From: an uncultured Prevotella sp.
Lineage (GTDB): Bacteria; Bacteroidota; Bacteroidia; Bacteroidales; Bacteroidaceae
Reading direction: 5' to 3'
Assembly: GCA_944319795.1 (NCBI GenBank)
Contig: CALUFA010000002.1
Coordinates: 62,001-126,000 of the forward strand
Length of the DNA: 64,000 nucleotides
Shown: positions 1 through 8,493 of the stretch, in pieces
Numbering within the stretch: the first letter of the stretch is position 1
Layout of the letters: every line of letters begins with the position of its first letter
Translations under genes and position numbers: made by a program
The notes under the pieces: generated by a model
The model's input: the letters and a program-made list of their open reading frames with translations, nothing else
Databases searched by the model: none
What the model was told of the DNA's origin: nothing

Positions 1-1677
1 GAAGGTTTATTTTCTGCACAAATACCCAAATATGAAGTAAGGGCCGTTTGGCTTACGACTTTAGGCGGGCTTGATTGGCCGCGCCAGCGTGCAGGAAACA
101 GGACGCTGGAACAACAGCAAAAAAAAGAACTTACAGACATACTCGACAAACTTAAGGCCGCCAACATCAACACGGTGCTGTTCCAAACAAGGATACGCGG
201 AACCGTCATTTACCCTTCGGCAATAGAGCCTTGGGACGAATGCATAACAGGAACGTATGGCAAACGCCCGGAATACGATCCCTTGGCATTCGCCATCGAA
301 GAATGCCATAAGCGAGGAATGGAAATCCAAGCCTGGGTGGTCGCCATACCGGCAGGCAGATGGAACTCGTTCGGCTGCAGGGCGTTACGCAGGAAACACC
401 CCGGCCTTATCGTCAAGAAAGGCAACGAGGGGTTCATCGACCCGGCAAATCCAAGGGCCGCCACTTACATTGCAAACATCTGCAAAGAGATTACGGACAA
501 ATACGACGTCGACGGGATACACCTTGACTACATACGCTATCCAGAGGTATGGGACGGCGGCAGGAGCCAAAGACGCAATCATAGGACGCAAGGAAGAAGC
601 CATGCCGACGCCGTCAAACTGGAACAACAAATACGAAACATAACAAGTATTGTCCGTTCCGTGCATAATGCTGTTAAGGGCACAAAACCTTGGGTCAAGT
701 TAAGTTGCGCCACAATAGGCAAATACTCCGACCTCAAACGAAGTTACAGCAACGGATGGAACGCTCTTGTAAAAGGGCGGCAAGACGCCCAAGAATGGTT
801 AAGGCTCGGCATAGTAGACCAATTATACCCTATGATGTATTTCCGTGGGAACAACTTTTATCCGTTTGCGTTCGATTGGAAAGAGAACAGTCATGGGCGC
901 ACAGTCGTCCCGGGACTTGGAATATATTTCATGTCAGACGGACAAGGGCGCTGGCCTTTATCCGAAATTGAACGGCAGATGAACGTAGCCAGGGCCAACG
1001 GCATGGGCTACGCGATGTTCCGTGCGAAACATCTTATTGACAATACAAAAGGTATCTATGCCTTTACAAAAGAAACATTCAATACATATCCGGCATTAAT
1101 CCCTCCGACAATCCAAGACAGCATACGTATACCTGAACCTCCGACAAACTTGCAAGCCAAACGAACCGGCGATTACATAAGCGTAAATTGGAACGCACCC
1201 GCCAATGATTATAATACTGACGGAGGATTGGCTTTCAACATTTATGCGAGCGACAAGCTGCCGGTAGACATAAACGACGCACGCAATTTATTGAAAACCT
1301 ACGAAAAAGGAAACTTCCTAACGGTAAAGACAGACAAGCAACTGCATTTCGCAATAACGTCCATCGACAGGTACGGCAACGAGAGCGAGCCTTTATATGA
1401 TGAAGAAGCGGAAAGGCGGAAAGGCAAATCTGGAACGCATACGCATTATAACATACTGTCCAACAATGGTTTATGGCTCAGCCTCCCGCCCAAAGGCCAC
1501 TCTCTTGACGCAGACTACATCGTAATAAAAAGCCTCGCCGGCGTAATCATAGCGACACGTCCTTACAACGGTGAAAAAGCCAATATAGGCGGCATAGCCC
1601 AAGGATGTTATTCAATTTATTCGCTCAACGGCAAAGGCGTAGCCCACAGACTCGGCTTCACAATAATAAAACGGTAG
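1..1677 (+). CDS. glycoside hydrolase-like (GHL10) protein with Fn3 domain, 5' truncated by window
   Basis: The reading frame is open from base 1, so the true start and any signal peptide lie outside the window; 558 residues are visible. The first ~320 residues look like the GHL10 / family-10-like glycosyl hydrolase fold found in Bacteroidetes: RAVWLTTLGGLDWP near the start, FQTRIRG, IQAWVVAIPAGRW, and DGIHLDYIRYPE, which holds the likely acidic active-site residues. Residues ~380-465 form a fibronectin type III-like domain (PPTNLQAKR...VNWNAP). A short C-terminal tail ends in HRLGFTIIKR. By family this is a secreted or surface carbohydrate-active protein; the substrate cannot be read from sequence. 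It ends 127 bp before the aminotransferase promoter region, with no obvious operon link. Confidence 0.8.
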   Translation, partial: EGLFSAQIPKYEVRAVWLTTLGGLDWPRQRAGNRTLEQQQKKELTDILDKLKAANINTVLFQTRIRGTVIYPSAIEPWDECITGTYGKRPEYDPLAFAIEECHKRGMEIQAWVVAIPAGRWNSFGCRALRRKHPGLIVKKGNEGFIDPANPRAATYIANICKEITDKYDVDGIHLDYIRYPEVWDGGRSQRRNHRTQGRSHADAVKLEQQIRNITSIVRSVHNAVKGTKPWVKLSCATIGKYSDLKRSYSNGWNALVKGRQDAQEWLRLGIVDQLYPMMYFRGNNFYPFAFDWKENSHGRTVVPGLGIYFMSDGQGRWPLSEIERQMNVARANGMGYAMFRAKHLIDNTKGIYAFTKETFNTYPALIPPTIQDSIRIPEPPTNLQAKRTGDYISVNWNAPANDYNTDGGLAFNIYASDKLPVDINDARNLLKTYEKGNFLTVKTDKQLHFAITSIDRYGNESEPLYDEEAERRKGKSGTHTHYNILSNNGLWLSLPPKGHSLDADYIVIKSLAGVIIATRPYNGEKANIGGIAQGCYSIYSLNGKGVAHRLGFTIIKR

Positions 1678-1769
1678 GAAACCACGGCCTTAACGAAAGG
1701 CTTGTTCATTAAATGCTCTCCACCATCTACTTTTTTATCGTCAAACGTTCGTTAATTATGCGTTTTTTG

Positions 1770-1777
1770 TAACTTTG
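1770..1777 (+). promoter_or_regulatory. promoter -7 box of the aminotransferase-permease operon
   Basis: TAACTTTG matches the Bacteroidetes primary sigma factor -7 consensus TAnnTTTG. It lies 27 nt before the aminotransferase ATG in an AT-rich stretch. Confidence 0.7.
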
Positions 1778-1804
1778 CACCAGTTTTACAAATAAGAATA
1801 TAAC

Positions 1805-3010
1805 ATGCCACAAATATCAGTCCGGGGATTAGAAATGCCCGAATCTCCAATAAGGAAACTCGCCCCTCTTGCCGCGGCGGCAAAAAACAGGGGGATAAAG
1901 GTTTACCATCTCAACATCGGGCAACCTGACCTGCCTACGCCGCAGGTGGCTATCGACGCTATAAGGAACATCGACCGCACGGTTCTCGAATATTCCCCTT
2001 CGCAAGGTTATCTAAGTTACAGGAAGAAATTAGTAAACTACTATAAGAAATACGACATCAACGTTTCGGCCGACGATATAATCATCACCTGCGGCGGAAG
2101 CGAGGCCGTACTGTTCGCCTTCATGTCATGCCTGAACCCAGGCGACGAAATAATCGTACCCGAACCGGCATACGCCAACTACATGGCTTTCGCCGTATCG
2201 GCCGGCGCAAAGATACGCACAATCACGACTACTATCGAAGAAGGCTTCTCGCTGCCTAAGGTCGAGAAGTTTGAAGAGCTGATAAACGACCGCACACGGG
2301 CCATACTTATCTGCAACCCCAACAACCCGACAGGCTACCTGTACACACGGCGTGAAATGCGCCAGATACGCGACCTCGTTAAGAAATACGACTTATACCT
2401 TTTCTCAGACGAAGTTTACAGGGAATACATTTACACCGGTTCGCCCTACATAAGCGCATGCCACTTGGAAGGAATCGAGCAGAACGTAGTGCTGATTGAC
2501 TCTGTGAGCAAACGTTACAGCGAATGCGGCATACGCATCGGCGCGCTGATAACAAAGAACGCCGATGTGCGACAAGCCGTGATGAAATTCTGCCAGGCAC
2601 GCCTCTCGCCGCCCTTGATAGGCCAGATTGCTGCTGAGGCGTCGCTCGACGCCCCCGAAGAATACTACCGCGACGTTTACGACGAATACGTTGAAAGGCG
2701 CAAATGCCTGATAGACGGGCTGAACCGCATACCCGGCGTGTATTCGCCGATACCCATGGGGGCATTTTACACCGTGGCCAAACTGCCCGTCGACGACAGC
2801 GAGAAGTTCTGCCGCTGGTGCCTTGAAGAGTTTGACTACGAAGGAGAAACGGTCATGATGGCTCCGGCCTCGGGCTTTTACACCACTCCGGGGGCAGGGC
2901 GCAACCAAGTGAGAATAGCGTACGTCTTAAAGAAAGAAGACCTGACGCGCGCACTCACCGTATTAAGGAAAGCCCTCGAGGCTTACCCCGGAAAGGAGGA
3001 CGGCGTATGA
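1805..3010 (+). CDS. PLP-dependent class I/II aminotransferase
   Basis: A 401-residue fold-type I aminotransferase of the aspartate aminotransferase superfamily, cytoplasmic. Visible motifs are CNPNNPTGY (~residue 170), the substrate/PLP-binding signature; FSDEVYREY (~200) with the PLP-contacting Asp and Tyr; and DSVSKRYSECGIRIG (~235), with the Schiff-base lysine in SVSKR. Length is usual for the family. The amino-acid substrate is not decidable from sequence; aspartate-like or aromatic/branched donors are possible. The ATG follows a clear promoter box. The stop overlaps the next start (ATGA), so it is translationally coupled to the FtsX-type permease, an odd functional pairing. Confidence 0.9.
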   Translation: MPQISVRGLEMPESPIRKLAPLAAAAKNRGIKVYHLNIGQPDLPTPQVAIDAIRNIDRTVLEYSPSQGYLSYRKKLVNYYKKYDINVSADDIIITCGGSEAVLFAFMSCLNPGDEIIVPEPAYANYMAFAVSAGAKIRTITTTIEEGFSLPKVEKFEELINDRTRAILICNPNNPTGYLYTRREMRQIRDLVKKYDLYLFSDEVYREYIYTGSPYISACHLEGIEQNVVLIDSVSKRYSECGIRIGALITKNADVRQAVMKFCQARLSPPLIGQIAAEASLDAPEEYYRDVYDEYVERRKCLIDGLNRIPGVYSPIPMGAFYTVAKLPVDDSEKFCRWCLEEFDYEGETVMMAPASGFYTTPGAGRNQVRIAYVLKKEDLTRALTVLRKALEAYPGKEDGV

Positions 3011-4254
3011 ACTTTCCGTTATTCATCGCTAAAAGGATATATTCAACAAACGACCCGAACGGCAAGGTAAGCCGTCCGGCCATAAGCATAGCCACCGCCG
3101 GCGTGGCCATAGGGCTCGCCGTGATGATTGTTTCGGTATGCATCGTTTTCGGCTTCAAGCACACGATACGCGACAAGGTCGTAGGTTTCGGCTGCAACAT
3201 AACGGTCGCCAACTTCATGACGCTGCACGGGCGCGAGGCACGTCCGGTATGCATGTCGGACAGCATGATGAACGTTTTGCGCTCAACAAGCGGCGTGAAG
3301 CACGTACAAAGGTACGCACTGAAACAAGGAATATTAAAAACCGACGACGACTTTCTCGGCGTAACGTTCAAGGGCATAGCAGCCGAATACGATACGGCGT
3401 TCATCCACAACAACCTTATAAGCGGCTCCGTGCCGAAGTTCAGCGACACGGCTAACACCGGCAAACTGCTCATTTCCAAGACAATGGCCGACAAGCTGGA
3501 ACTTAATTCGGGCGACAAGGTCTACGCATATTTCGTCGACGATGACGACGTAAGGGTGCGCAGGTTCACCGTTAGCGGCATATACCAAACGAACTTAGCG
3601 CAATTCGACAACGCATTATGCTACACCGACCTTTACACCGCCCGGCGGCTTAACGGCTGGCAGGCCGACCAAGCCAGCGGCGCAGAGCTTACGGTAAACG
3701 ATTTCAACGAAATAAACAATGTCGAAAATAGGATTATCGATAAGGTAAACCGCACGACCGACCGTTACGGCGAGATTTATTCCTCGGAAACGATACAAGA
3801 CTCTTACCCTCAGATTTTCACCTGGCTCGACTTGCTCGACCTGAATGTGTGGATCATACTTGCGCTGATGCTTTGCGTGGCAGGCTTCACGATGATTTCC
3901 GGATTGCTCATAATCATATTGGAACGCACCAACATGATCGGCATACTAAAAGCTCTCGGCGCAGGCAATAAGACCATAAGCAAGGCTTTCTTATGGTTTG
4001 GGACGTTCATCATAGGCAGGGGGTTGCTCATCGGCAATGCGGTAGGCATCGGCTTGGTAGTGCTCCAGAAATACACCGGACTGGTAAAACTCGACGCCGC
4101 AACATATTATGTAGACACCGTTCCGGTGGAGTTCAGCCTTCCGATAACACTTCTTATAAACGCAGGCACGCTGCTCGTCAGCATATTGGTGCTTGTAGCC
4201 CCGAGCTGCATGGTGGCCACGGTGCATCCGGCAAAATCAATGAGATACGAATAA
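3007..4254 (+). CDS. FtsX/LolE-type ABC transporter permease
   Basis: A 415-residue inner-membrane protein with MacB/FtsX topology. There is one transmembrane helix near residues 25-50 (ISIATAGVAIGLAVMIVSV), a ~230-residue periplasmic domain, then three helices at ~285-310, 330-355 and 375-405. The ERTNMIGILKALGA segment between TM2 and TM3 is the characteristic FtsX-family cytoplasmic coupling motif. Homologues in Bacteroidetes are annotated as LolC/LolE-like lipoprotein-release permeases; no ATPase partner is encoded nearby. It starts inside the aminotransferase stop codon (4-bp overlap). A hairpin at 4301-4340 may terminate the operon. Confidence 0.88.
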   Translation: MNFPLFIAKRIYSTNDPNGKVSRPAISIATAGVAIGLAVMIVSVCIVFGFKHTIRDKVVGFGCNITVANFMTLHGREARPVCMSDSMMNVLRSTSGVKHVQRYALKQGILKTDDDFLGVTFKGIAAEYDTAFIHNNLISGSVPKFSDTANTGKLLISKTMADKLELNSGDKVYAYFVDDDDVRVRRFTVSGIYQTNLAQFDNALCYTDLYTARRLNGWQADQASGAELTVNDFNEINNVENRIIDKVNRTTDRYGEIYSSETIQDSYPQIFTWLDLLDLNVWIILALMLCVAGFTMISGLLIIILERTNMIGILKALGAGNKTISKAFLWFGTFIIGRGLLIGNAVGIGLVVLQKYTGLVKLDAATYYVDTVPVEFSLPITLLINAGTLLVSILVLVAPSCMVATVHPAKSMRYE

Positions 4255-4300
4255 ACTTGCCACTTTTTAACAGCCATTTTGGCATGTTGCCAAACCTTAC

Positions 4301-4340
4301 AAGGCCCTGTCGGCATTGCTTTCGCAACCGGCAGGGCCTT
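4301..4340. terminator. hairpin downstream of the permease gene
   Basis: AAGGCCCTGTCGG and CCGGCAGGGCCTT form a 13-bp near-perfect stem with a 14-nt loop, 46 bp after the permease stop. There is no strong U-run, so the terminator role is inferred. Confidence 0.5.
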
Positions 4341-4471
4341 ACATCTGCAAAATCCATCAGCATGCCGGTAAACATCTGGCATTCACGCTATTACGGGCCG
4401 AACCGGCAGATAACGGCGAAAAGCCTGACGCCGATCATTTTACTTATTTGCGATTCGTTACCTTTTGCGTT

Positions 4472-4534
4472 CCAATATGCGGCCTTTCAGCCCGTAAAAG
4501 GTTGTCTTTTACAAGCTGAAAGGCCGCATATTGG
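4472..4534. repeat. long hairpin of the AAAGG..CCTTT class
   Basis: A perfect 20-bp inverted repeat (4472-4491 with 4515-4534) encloses a second stem, GTAAAAG...CTTTTAC. The outer arm carries GGCCTTTCAGC and GCTGAAAGGCC, related to the palindromic modules found in other gaps of this window. Confidence 0.75.
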
Positions 4535-4572
4535 ATTACGCATTACATGTTTTCAATTATCTTGAAAAAGAA

Positions 4573-4717
4573 TATGAATGTCCGAAACAAGCCTAAGCCC
4601 CCTTTCATCTCCCCAAACGACCCGTGGCATTTTTCATTCCTGGCTTAGACTCGGAATGATAAAATGCCTTGCATATTAATGCTGACGAAGTATTGGGGCT
4701 GATTTCGGACATTCATA
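4573..4717. repeat. 145-bp palindromic element, copy 1
   Basis: Terminal 15-bp perfect inverted repeats (TATGAATGTCCGAAA at 4573-4587 and its complement at 4703-4717) bound an inner imperfect palindrome. The inner part has GGCATTTT/AAAATGCC arms around CATTCCTGGCTTAGACTC-GGAATG. The core is shared with the element at 51309-51441. No ORF is inside. The rest of the 4255-5059 gap holds the two hairpins above and the GH28 promoter. Confidence 0.65.
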
Positions 4718-4861
4718 AAAAGGAAAATAAAAACAGCATGAGCTCGGCAACGCATTTTTCCAAACAACGTGGCATCCGTAAAAGACTTTTACCGTAACCA
4801 AACATGAGAGTTTATTTACATAAAAAAATGTTTAATTCTTGGCAGTTTGTCCAACTTACAC

Positions 4862-4869
4862 TATATTTG
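4862..4869 (+). promoter_or_regulatory. promoter -7 box for the GH28 gene
   Basis: TATATTTG, with a TTTG-containing -33 region (GGCAGTTTGTCC) upstream. It implies a leader of ~185 nt before the start codon at 5060, long enough to carry regulation, but no known riboswitch is recognisable. Confidence 0.6.
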
Positions 4870-5059
4870 CAGAAGACATATCCACATTGCTGGAATGTCC
4901 TAAGCTGGTAACCATTCAAATTGTATTCATATTATATAACGCTGAAAGGGGAATATGCATTCCGCGCGTAAAAACATGCAAACTCTTAAAAACACTCACG
5001 ACCATCATACCCGATTAAGGCGGAAATTGTAAAATATATAACTCATAAACAAATCAATC

Positions 5060-6475
5060 ATGAAAAAAATCATCATCCTATTACTGGCCGCATTCATGTC
5101 CACGAATGCGGTAAAAGCCCAAGGATACGGGTCGTATTACAAGAATCTGCCCGTCGACTTACCCGTAGTAACAACTCCGGTAATACCAGGGAACACGGTG
5201 AACATCAAAGACTTTGGCGGCGTTGGCGACGGCCTGACGCTCAACACCGAAGCCTTCAGGAAAGCAATCAGCGCCCTGCAAAAGAAAGGCGGAGGGCATC
5301 TCGTCGTGCCGGAAGGCATTTGGCTGACAGGAATGATTTCGCTGAAAGACAACATCGACTTGCATATCGAGAAGAACGCTATCGTCATAGCCTCGCCCGA
5401 CAAGAACCTGTTCATAAAAGAAAAGGACGGCAAGAAAGACGATAAATGCACGCCCATGATAAGCGCAAGCAAACGTAAGAACGTAAGCATAACGGGCGAA
5501 GGCGTAATCGACGGCAACGGAGCATATTGGCGTCCGGTGAAACGTTCAAAGGTTAGCGACACAGAGTGGAAAGAATTCAAGTACATGGGCGGAACAGAAA
5601 CCGACGAAGGTAAACTCTGGTTCCCGTTCAACCTGAAACACTACGGTAACGTGGCCGACACACCCGAGGCACAAGAGAAAATGAGAACGCACCTGATAAG
5701 GATAACCGACTGCGAGAATGTTCTCGTAAAAGGCGTAACCATACAGAACTCACCTAAATTCCATCTCATCCCGACACGATGCAACAACGTCATCATAGAC
5801 GGTGTAACCATACGCTGTCCGTGGAACGCCCAAAACGGCGACGCACTCGACATCAGCAGCTGCAGGAACGTGCTTATAGTAAACAACACTATCGACGCCG
5901 GCGACGACGGCATCTGCATGAAAGGCGGAGCCGGCGAGGCAGGATTGAAATACGGCCCTTGCGAGAACCTGCTTATTGAGAACAACGCCGTATTCCATGC
6001 CCACGGAGGCTTCGTAATAGGCTCCGAATTCTCAGGCGGAATGAAAAACATCATCGTGCGCAACAACCGCTTTTGCGGCACAGATACGGGGCTGCGCTTC
6101 AAAAGCGGCATAGGCCGAGGCGGAAAAACAGAGAACATATACATCGACAACATTGTCATGACCGACATAAAAGACGAAGCTATCGTCTTCGACTGTACGT
6201 ACATAGACAAGAAATACAGCGTAAAAGAGGATGACGGGGAAAAGGCGAAAGTCATAGAGAACGCGCCGTTCGTACCCGAGTTCTGCGACATACACATCTC
6301 AAACGTTACTTGCCGCAACGCAAAGACCGCCGTTTCCGTGACAGGTTTGCCTGGGTATAACTGCGTTCATGACGTAACGATTGACAACTCTACGTTCTTC
6401 TATACGAAGAAAGACAAGAATTTCGTAGACAACGCCGAAATAACGATAACCAACTCTAAGTTTGTTACCTTCTGA
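5060..6475 (+). CDS. glycoside hydrolase family 28 protein (polygalacturonase-like)
   Basis: 471 residues with a Sec signal peptide (MKKIIILLLAAFMSTNAVKA). A pectate_lyase_3-like start (VNIKDFGGVGDGLTLNTEAF) is followed by a right-handed beta-helix. All GH28 catalytic motifs are visible: NGDALDIS (NxD), DAGDDGICMKGG (the DD pair), HGGFVIGSE (HG) and RFKSGIGRGG (RxK). The family hydrolyses alpha-1,4-galacturonosyl bonds in pectin, usually as an exported or periplasmic enzyme in Bacteroidales. The gene is monocistronic, with its own promoter and a bidirectional terminator after it. Related pectin genes in the window are PL1 at 54.8 kb and the ExuT-like transporter at 38.6 kb. Exo- versus endo-action cannot be read from sequence. 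Confidence 0.93.
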   Translation: MKKIIILLLAAFMSTNAVKAQGYGSYYKNLPVDLPVVTTPVIPGNTVNIKDFGGVGDGLTLNTEAFRKAISALQKKGGGHLVVPEGIWLTGMISLKDNIDLHIEKNAIVIASPDKNLFIKEKDGKKDDKCTPMISASKRKNVSITGEGVIDGNGAYWRPVKRSKVSDTEWKEFKYMGGTETDEGKLWFPFNLKHYGNVADTPEAQEKMRTHLIRITDCENVLVKGVTIQNSPKFHLIPTRCNNVIIDGVTIRCPWNAQNGDALDISSCRNVLIVNNTIDAGDDGICMKGGAGEAGLKYGPCENLLIENNAVFHAHGGFVIGSEFSGGMKNIIVRNNRFCGTDTGLRFKSGIGRGGKTENIYIDNIVMTDIKDEAIVFDCTYIDKKYSVKEDDGEKAKVIENAPFVPEFCDIHISNVTCRNAKTAVSVTGLPGYNCVHDVTIDNSTFFYTKKDKNFVDNAEITITNSKFVTF

Positions 6476-6508
6476 CATTCACGGCCCCGGCAAAACATCG
6501 GGCAAAAA

Positions 6509-6550
6509 ACAATCCGCAATTTGCTTTGAAATGCGCAAATTGCGGATTGT
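6509..6550. terminator. bidirectional terminator between convergent genes
   Basis: ACAATCCGCAATTTG pairs with CAAATTGCGGATTGT across a short loop. It is A-rich on the left and lies between the GH28 gene and the convergent sugar-phosphate transferase. Confidence 0.75.
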
Positions 6551-6564
6551 CGTATAATAAGGAA

Positions 6565-7977
6565 TTAATACGCCTTCTCGTCACCGTGTATCGCATCCGC
6601 CACGGTTTTAAGTATAATCTGGATGTCGAGCCAAAAGCTCCAATGCTCAATATACCAAATATCCTTCTCAACCCTGCGCCGCATATCGTCAACAGTCTTA
6701 GTCTCACCCCGTTCGCCGTGCGTCTGCGCCCACCCCGTTATTCCAGGCTTTACGTAATGCCTTATCATATAATCCGAGATAAGCTCTGAATAATAATCAG
6801 TATGGGCCAACATGTGCGGACGAGGGCCGACAATGCTCATATCGCCTTTCAATACGTTGATAAACTGCGGCAACTCGTCGATATTCGTATGGCGCATGAA
6901 CGCCCCCCATTTGGTGATACGCGGATCATTCTTTACGGCTTGCACCTTGTCCGAATCCTTGTTCACCTTCATGCTGCGGAACTTATAGCACCAAAAGTCA
7001 CGCCCGTCGTAACCCGTGCGCTTCTGTTTGAAGAAGAGCGGCCCAGGCATCGTTATCTTCGATACGATAAAAACGACAAGGAGAACTAACGGGAACAACG
7101 TGCAAATGAATAAAAGCGATACGCTAAGATCGAAAATACGCTTTTTAATCCTGTTGCGGACATCCCTCAACGGTTCCTCATACTGAGAAAAAACATATAT
7201 GTCGCCGAACTCTTTCACCTTCGCCTTGCGGAACTCACCGTAGACGACATAAGGCACATAATATACCCTAACCATTTTCTTATCGCACACCTCCATAAGG
7301 TCCTTAAACTCAACAGGCCCCCGTGGATTGACGTTTATATAAAGTTCGTCGACGTTATTTTTCTCGATGAACTTAACAATGTCGTCCCTTCCGCCAAGAT
7401 AAGTTATCCTTTCATTGGTAGACGGATTTACGAGTTCATCGTCCTTATTGTCCGAGAAGCAGCCTAACAGGTTATATCCGTTCCACCCGTTGGTCATGAC
7501 ATTCACCACGCCCTGAGCCATTCCATCCGTTCCGAGAATGACGGCATTGACGGTGTCATGCCCTTTACTGCGCCTTTTTATGATGCGTGTGCGCAGAAAG
7601 AGGCGCTCTACGCTCGTAACGGCGAATATCGCAACAATCAAGAGCAAAGAACTGATGACACCCGGTATGTCGGCATCAGTGAATATTCCCAAAAACGAAG
7701 CGTAGAGGATTACGAACAAAACCGACGTCCTTGACGTATTGGTAAGAACCTTCGCCGGCTGTGACTGCCTGTGATGCAGACTGATGGTTACAAACTGCAA
7801 AGCTATGATATAAGCAATGTTCGCAAAGAGCACATGCGTATTGAAGTCGTCATCCACGCTAAGGCAAGGGATGAGACTGGAATAATGCATTAAGATAAAT
7901 ACTACATTAAATGTCAGCCAGTCTATGACTGACAATAGTAAGCCTAGTTTAAACGTTCTGTCAAATGCAGATTTCAT
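6565..7977 (-). CDS. polyprenyl glycosylphosphotransferase (undecaprenyl-phosphate sugar-1-P transferase)
   Basis: 470 residues. Four or five N-terminal transmembrane helices are followed by a Rossmann-like nucleotide-binding region (~135-260; AVILGTDGMAQGV) and a C-terminal bacterial sugar transferase domain (~275-470) with its own helix (LSVSLLFICTLFPLVLLVVF). Catalytic-domain signatures are FKQKRTGYDGRDFWCYKFRSM, split here as FKQKRTG and CYKFRSMK, then DELPQFINVLKGDMSIVGPR and PGITGWAQ. The family (WcaJ/WbaP) moves a hexose-1-phosphate onto undecaprenyl phosphate to start exopolysaccharide or capsule repeat units at the inner membrane. No glycosyltransferase cluster follows, so it may be an orphan initiator. 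Confidence 0.92.
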   Translation of the reverse strand: MKSAFDRTFKLGLLLSVIDWLTFNVVFILMHYSSLIPCLSVDDDFNTHVLFANIAYIIALQFVTISLHHRQSQPAKVLTNTSRTSVLFVILYASFLGIFTDADIPGVISSLLLIVAIFAVTSVERLFLRTRIIKRRSKGHDTVNAVILGTDGMAQGVVNVMTNGWNGYNLLGCFSDNKDDELVNPSTNERITYLGGRDDIVKFIEKNNVDELYINVNPRGPVEFKDLMEVCDKKMVRVYYVPYVVYGEFRKAKVKEFGDIYVFSQYEEPLRDVRNRIKKRIFDLSVSLLFICTLFPLVLLVVFIVSKITMPGPLFFKQKRTGYDGRDFWCYKFRSMKVNKDSDKVQAVKNDPRITKWGAFMRHTNIDELPQFINVLKGDMSIVGPRPHMLAHTDYYSELISDYMIRHYVKPGITGWAQTHGERGETKTVDDMRRRVEKDIWYIEHWSFWLDIQIILKTVADAIHGDEKAY

Positions 7978-8175
7978 ATTTTCATTTTACTTTTTCAATA
8001 TTCCATTTGGTTTACCCCATTGAAACGGTATGCCTTGTTTGGACATGATAAAGCATTGAAGCCTTTACGCAAATCTCCATAAAGCATATAGCCATGTGGG
8101 AAAACATAAACTAATCCGCTTCGGCGGAAATCACGCTTTTTGAGGCTACGTGTCCTCATATTACTGATTCACTTG

Positions 8176-8183
8176 CAAAAGTA
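8176..8183 (-). promoter_or_regulatory. promoter -7 box for the sugar-phosphate transferase
   Basis: On the minus strand this reads TACTTTTG. It implies a ~190-nt leader that contains the small hairpin TCCGCTTCGGCGGA at ~8116-8129. No invertible-promoter inverted repeats were seen around it. Confidence 0.5.
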
Positions 8184-8305
8184 ATAAAAATATGAATCAC
8201 ATCAAAAGAATTTGTAAAAAATATTTTCAAGCATTGATTTCGTCAAATTAATGCAAACTGCATACTATGTGAATACATTGTTTAAATTAAGCCCTGCCTT
8301 GCTTA

Positions 8306-8374
8306 CGGCAATGAAAATAAAAGGCCGTTTATCGCACTTTTATTTTGCATTGCTCTCGATTTGCACTATCTTTG
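8306..8374 (+). repeat. 88-bp promoter repeat, first copy upstream of glutamate synthase
   Basis: A 69-bp segment, identical to 8394-8462, begins CGGCAATGAAAATAAAA and ends with the promoter box TATCTTTG (8367-8374). Inside, AAAATAAAA and TTTTATTTT form a 9-bp stem around a 15-nt loop. The following 19 bp (GATAAGACAGGCGGCATCT) link it to copy 2. Confidence 0.9.
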
Positions 8375-8393
8375 GATAAGACAGGCGGCATCT

Positions 8394-8462
8394 CGGCAAT
8401 GAAAATAAAAGGCCGTTTATCGCACTTTTATTTTGCATTGCTCTCGATTTGCACTATCTTTG
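8394..8462 (+). promoter_or_regulatory. 88-bp promoter repeat, second copy and proximal promoter of glutamate synthase
   Basis: Identical to 8306-8374 with an 88-bp offset. Its TATCTTTG (8455-8462) lies 31 nt before the start codon at 8494 and is the likely main promoter. The same unit, with the same period, occurs at 51.5 kb. Confidence 0.85.
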
Positions 8463-8493
8463 CAAGCAAAACAGATCAAACTACACAAAAAAC

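Noticed and set aside
4316..4565. Possible small ORFs in the 4255-5059 gap
   Set aside because: They run through the perfect hairpin 4472-4534, have no promoter or ribosome-binding context and resemble no protein.
6565..8183. Phase-variable invertible promoter for the exopolysaccharide transferase
   Set aside because: No inverted repeats of the type that flank invertible Bacteroides capsule promoters were found around 8176, and no recombinase gene is near.
8449..8493. TTG start 15 codons upstream of the glutamate synthase ATG
   Set aside because: It lies at the promoter -7 box; transcription would begin after it.
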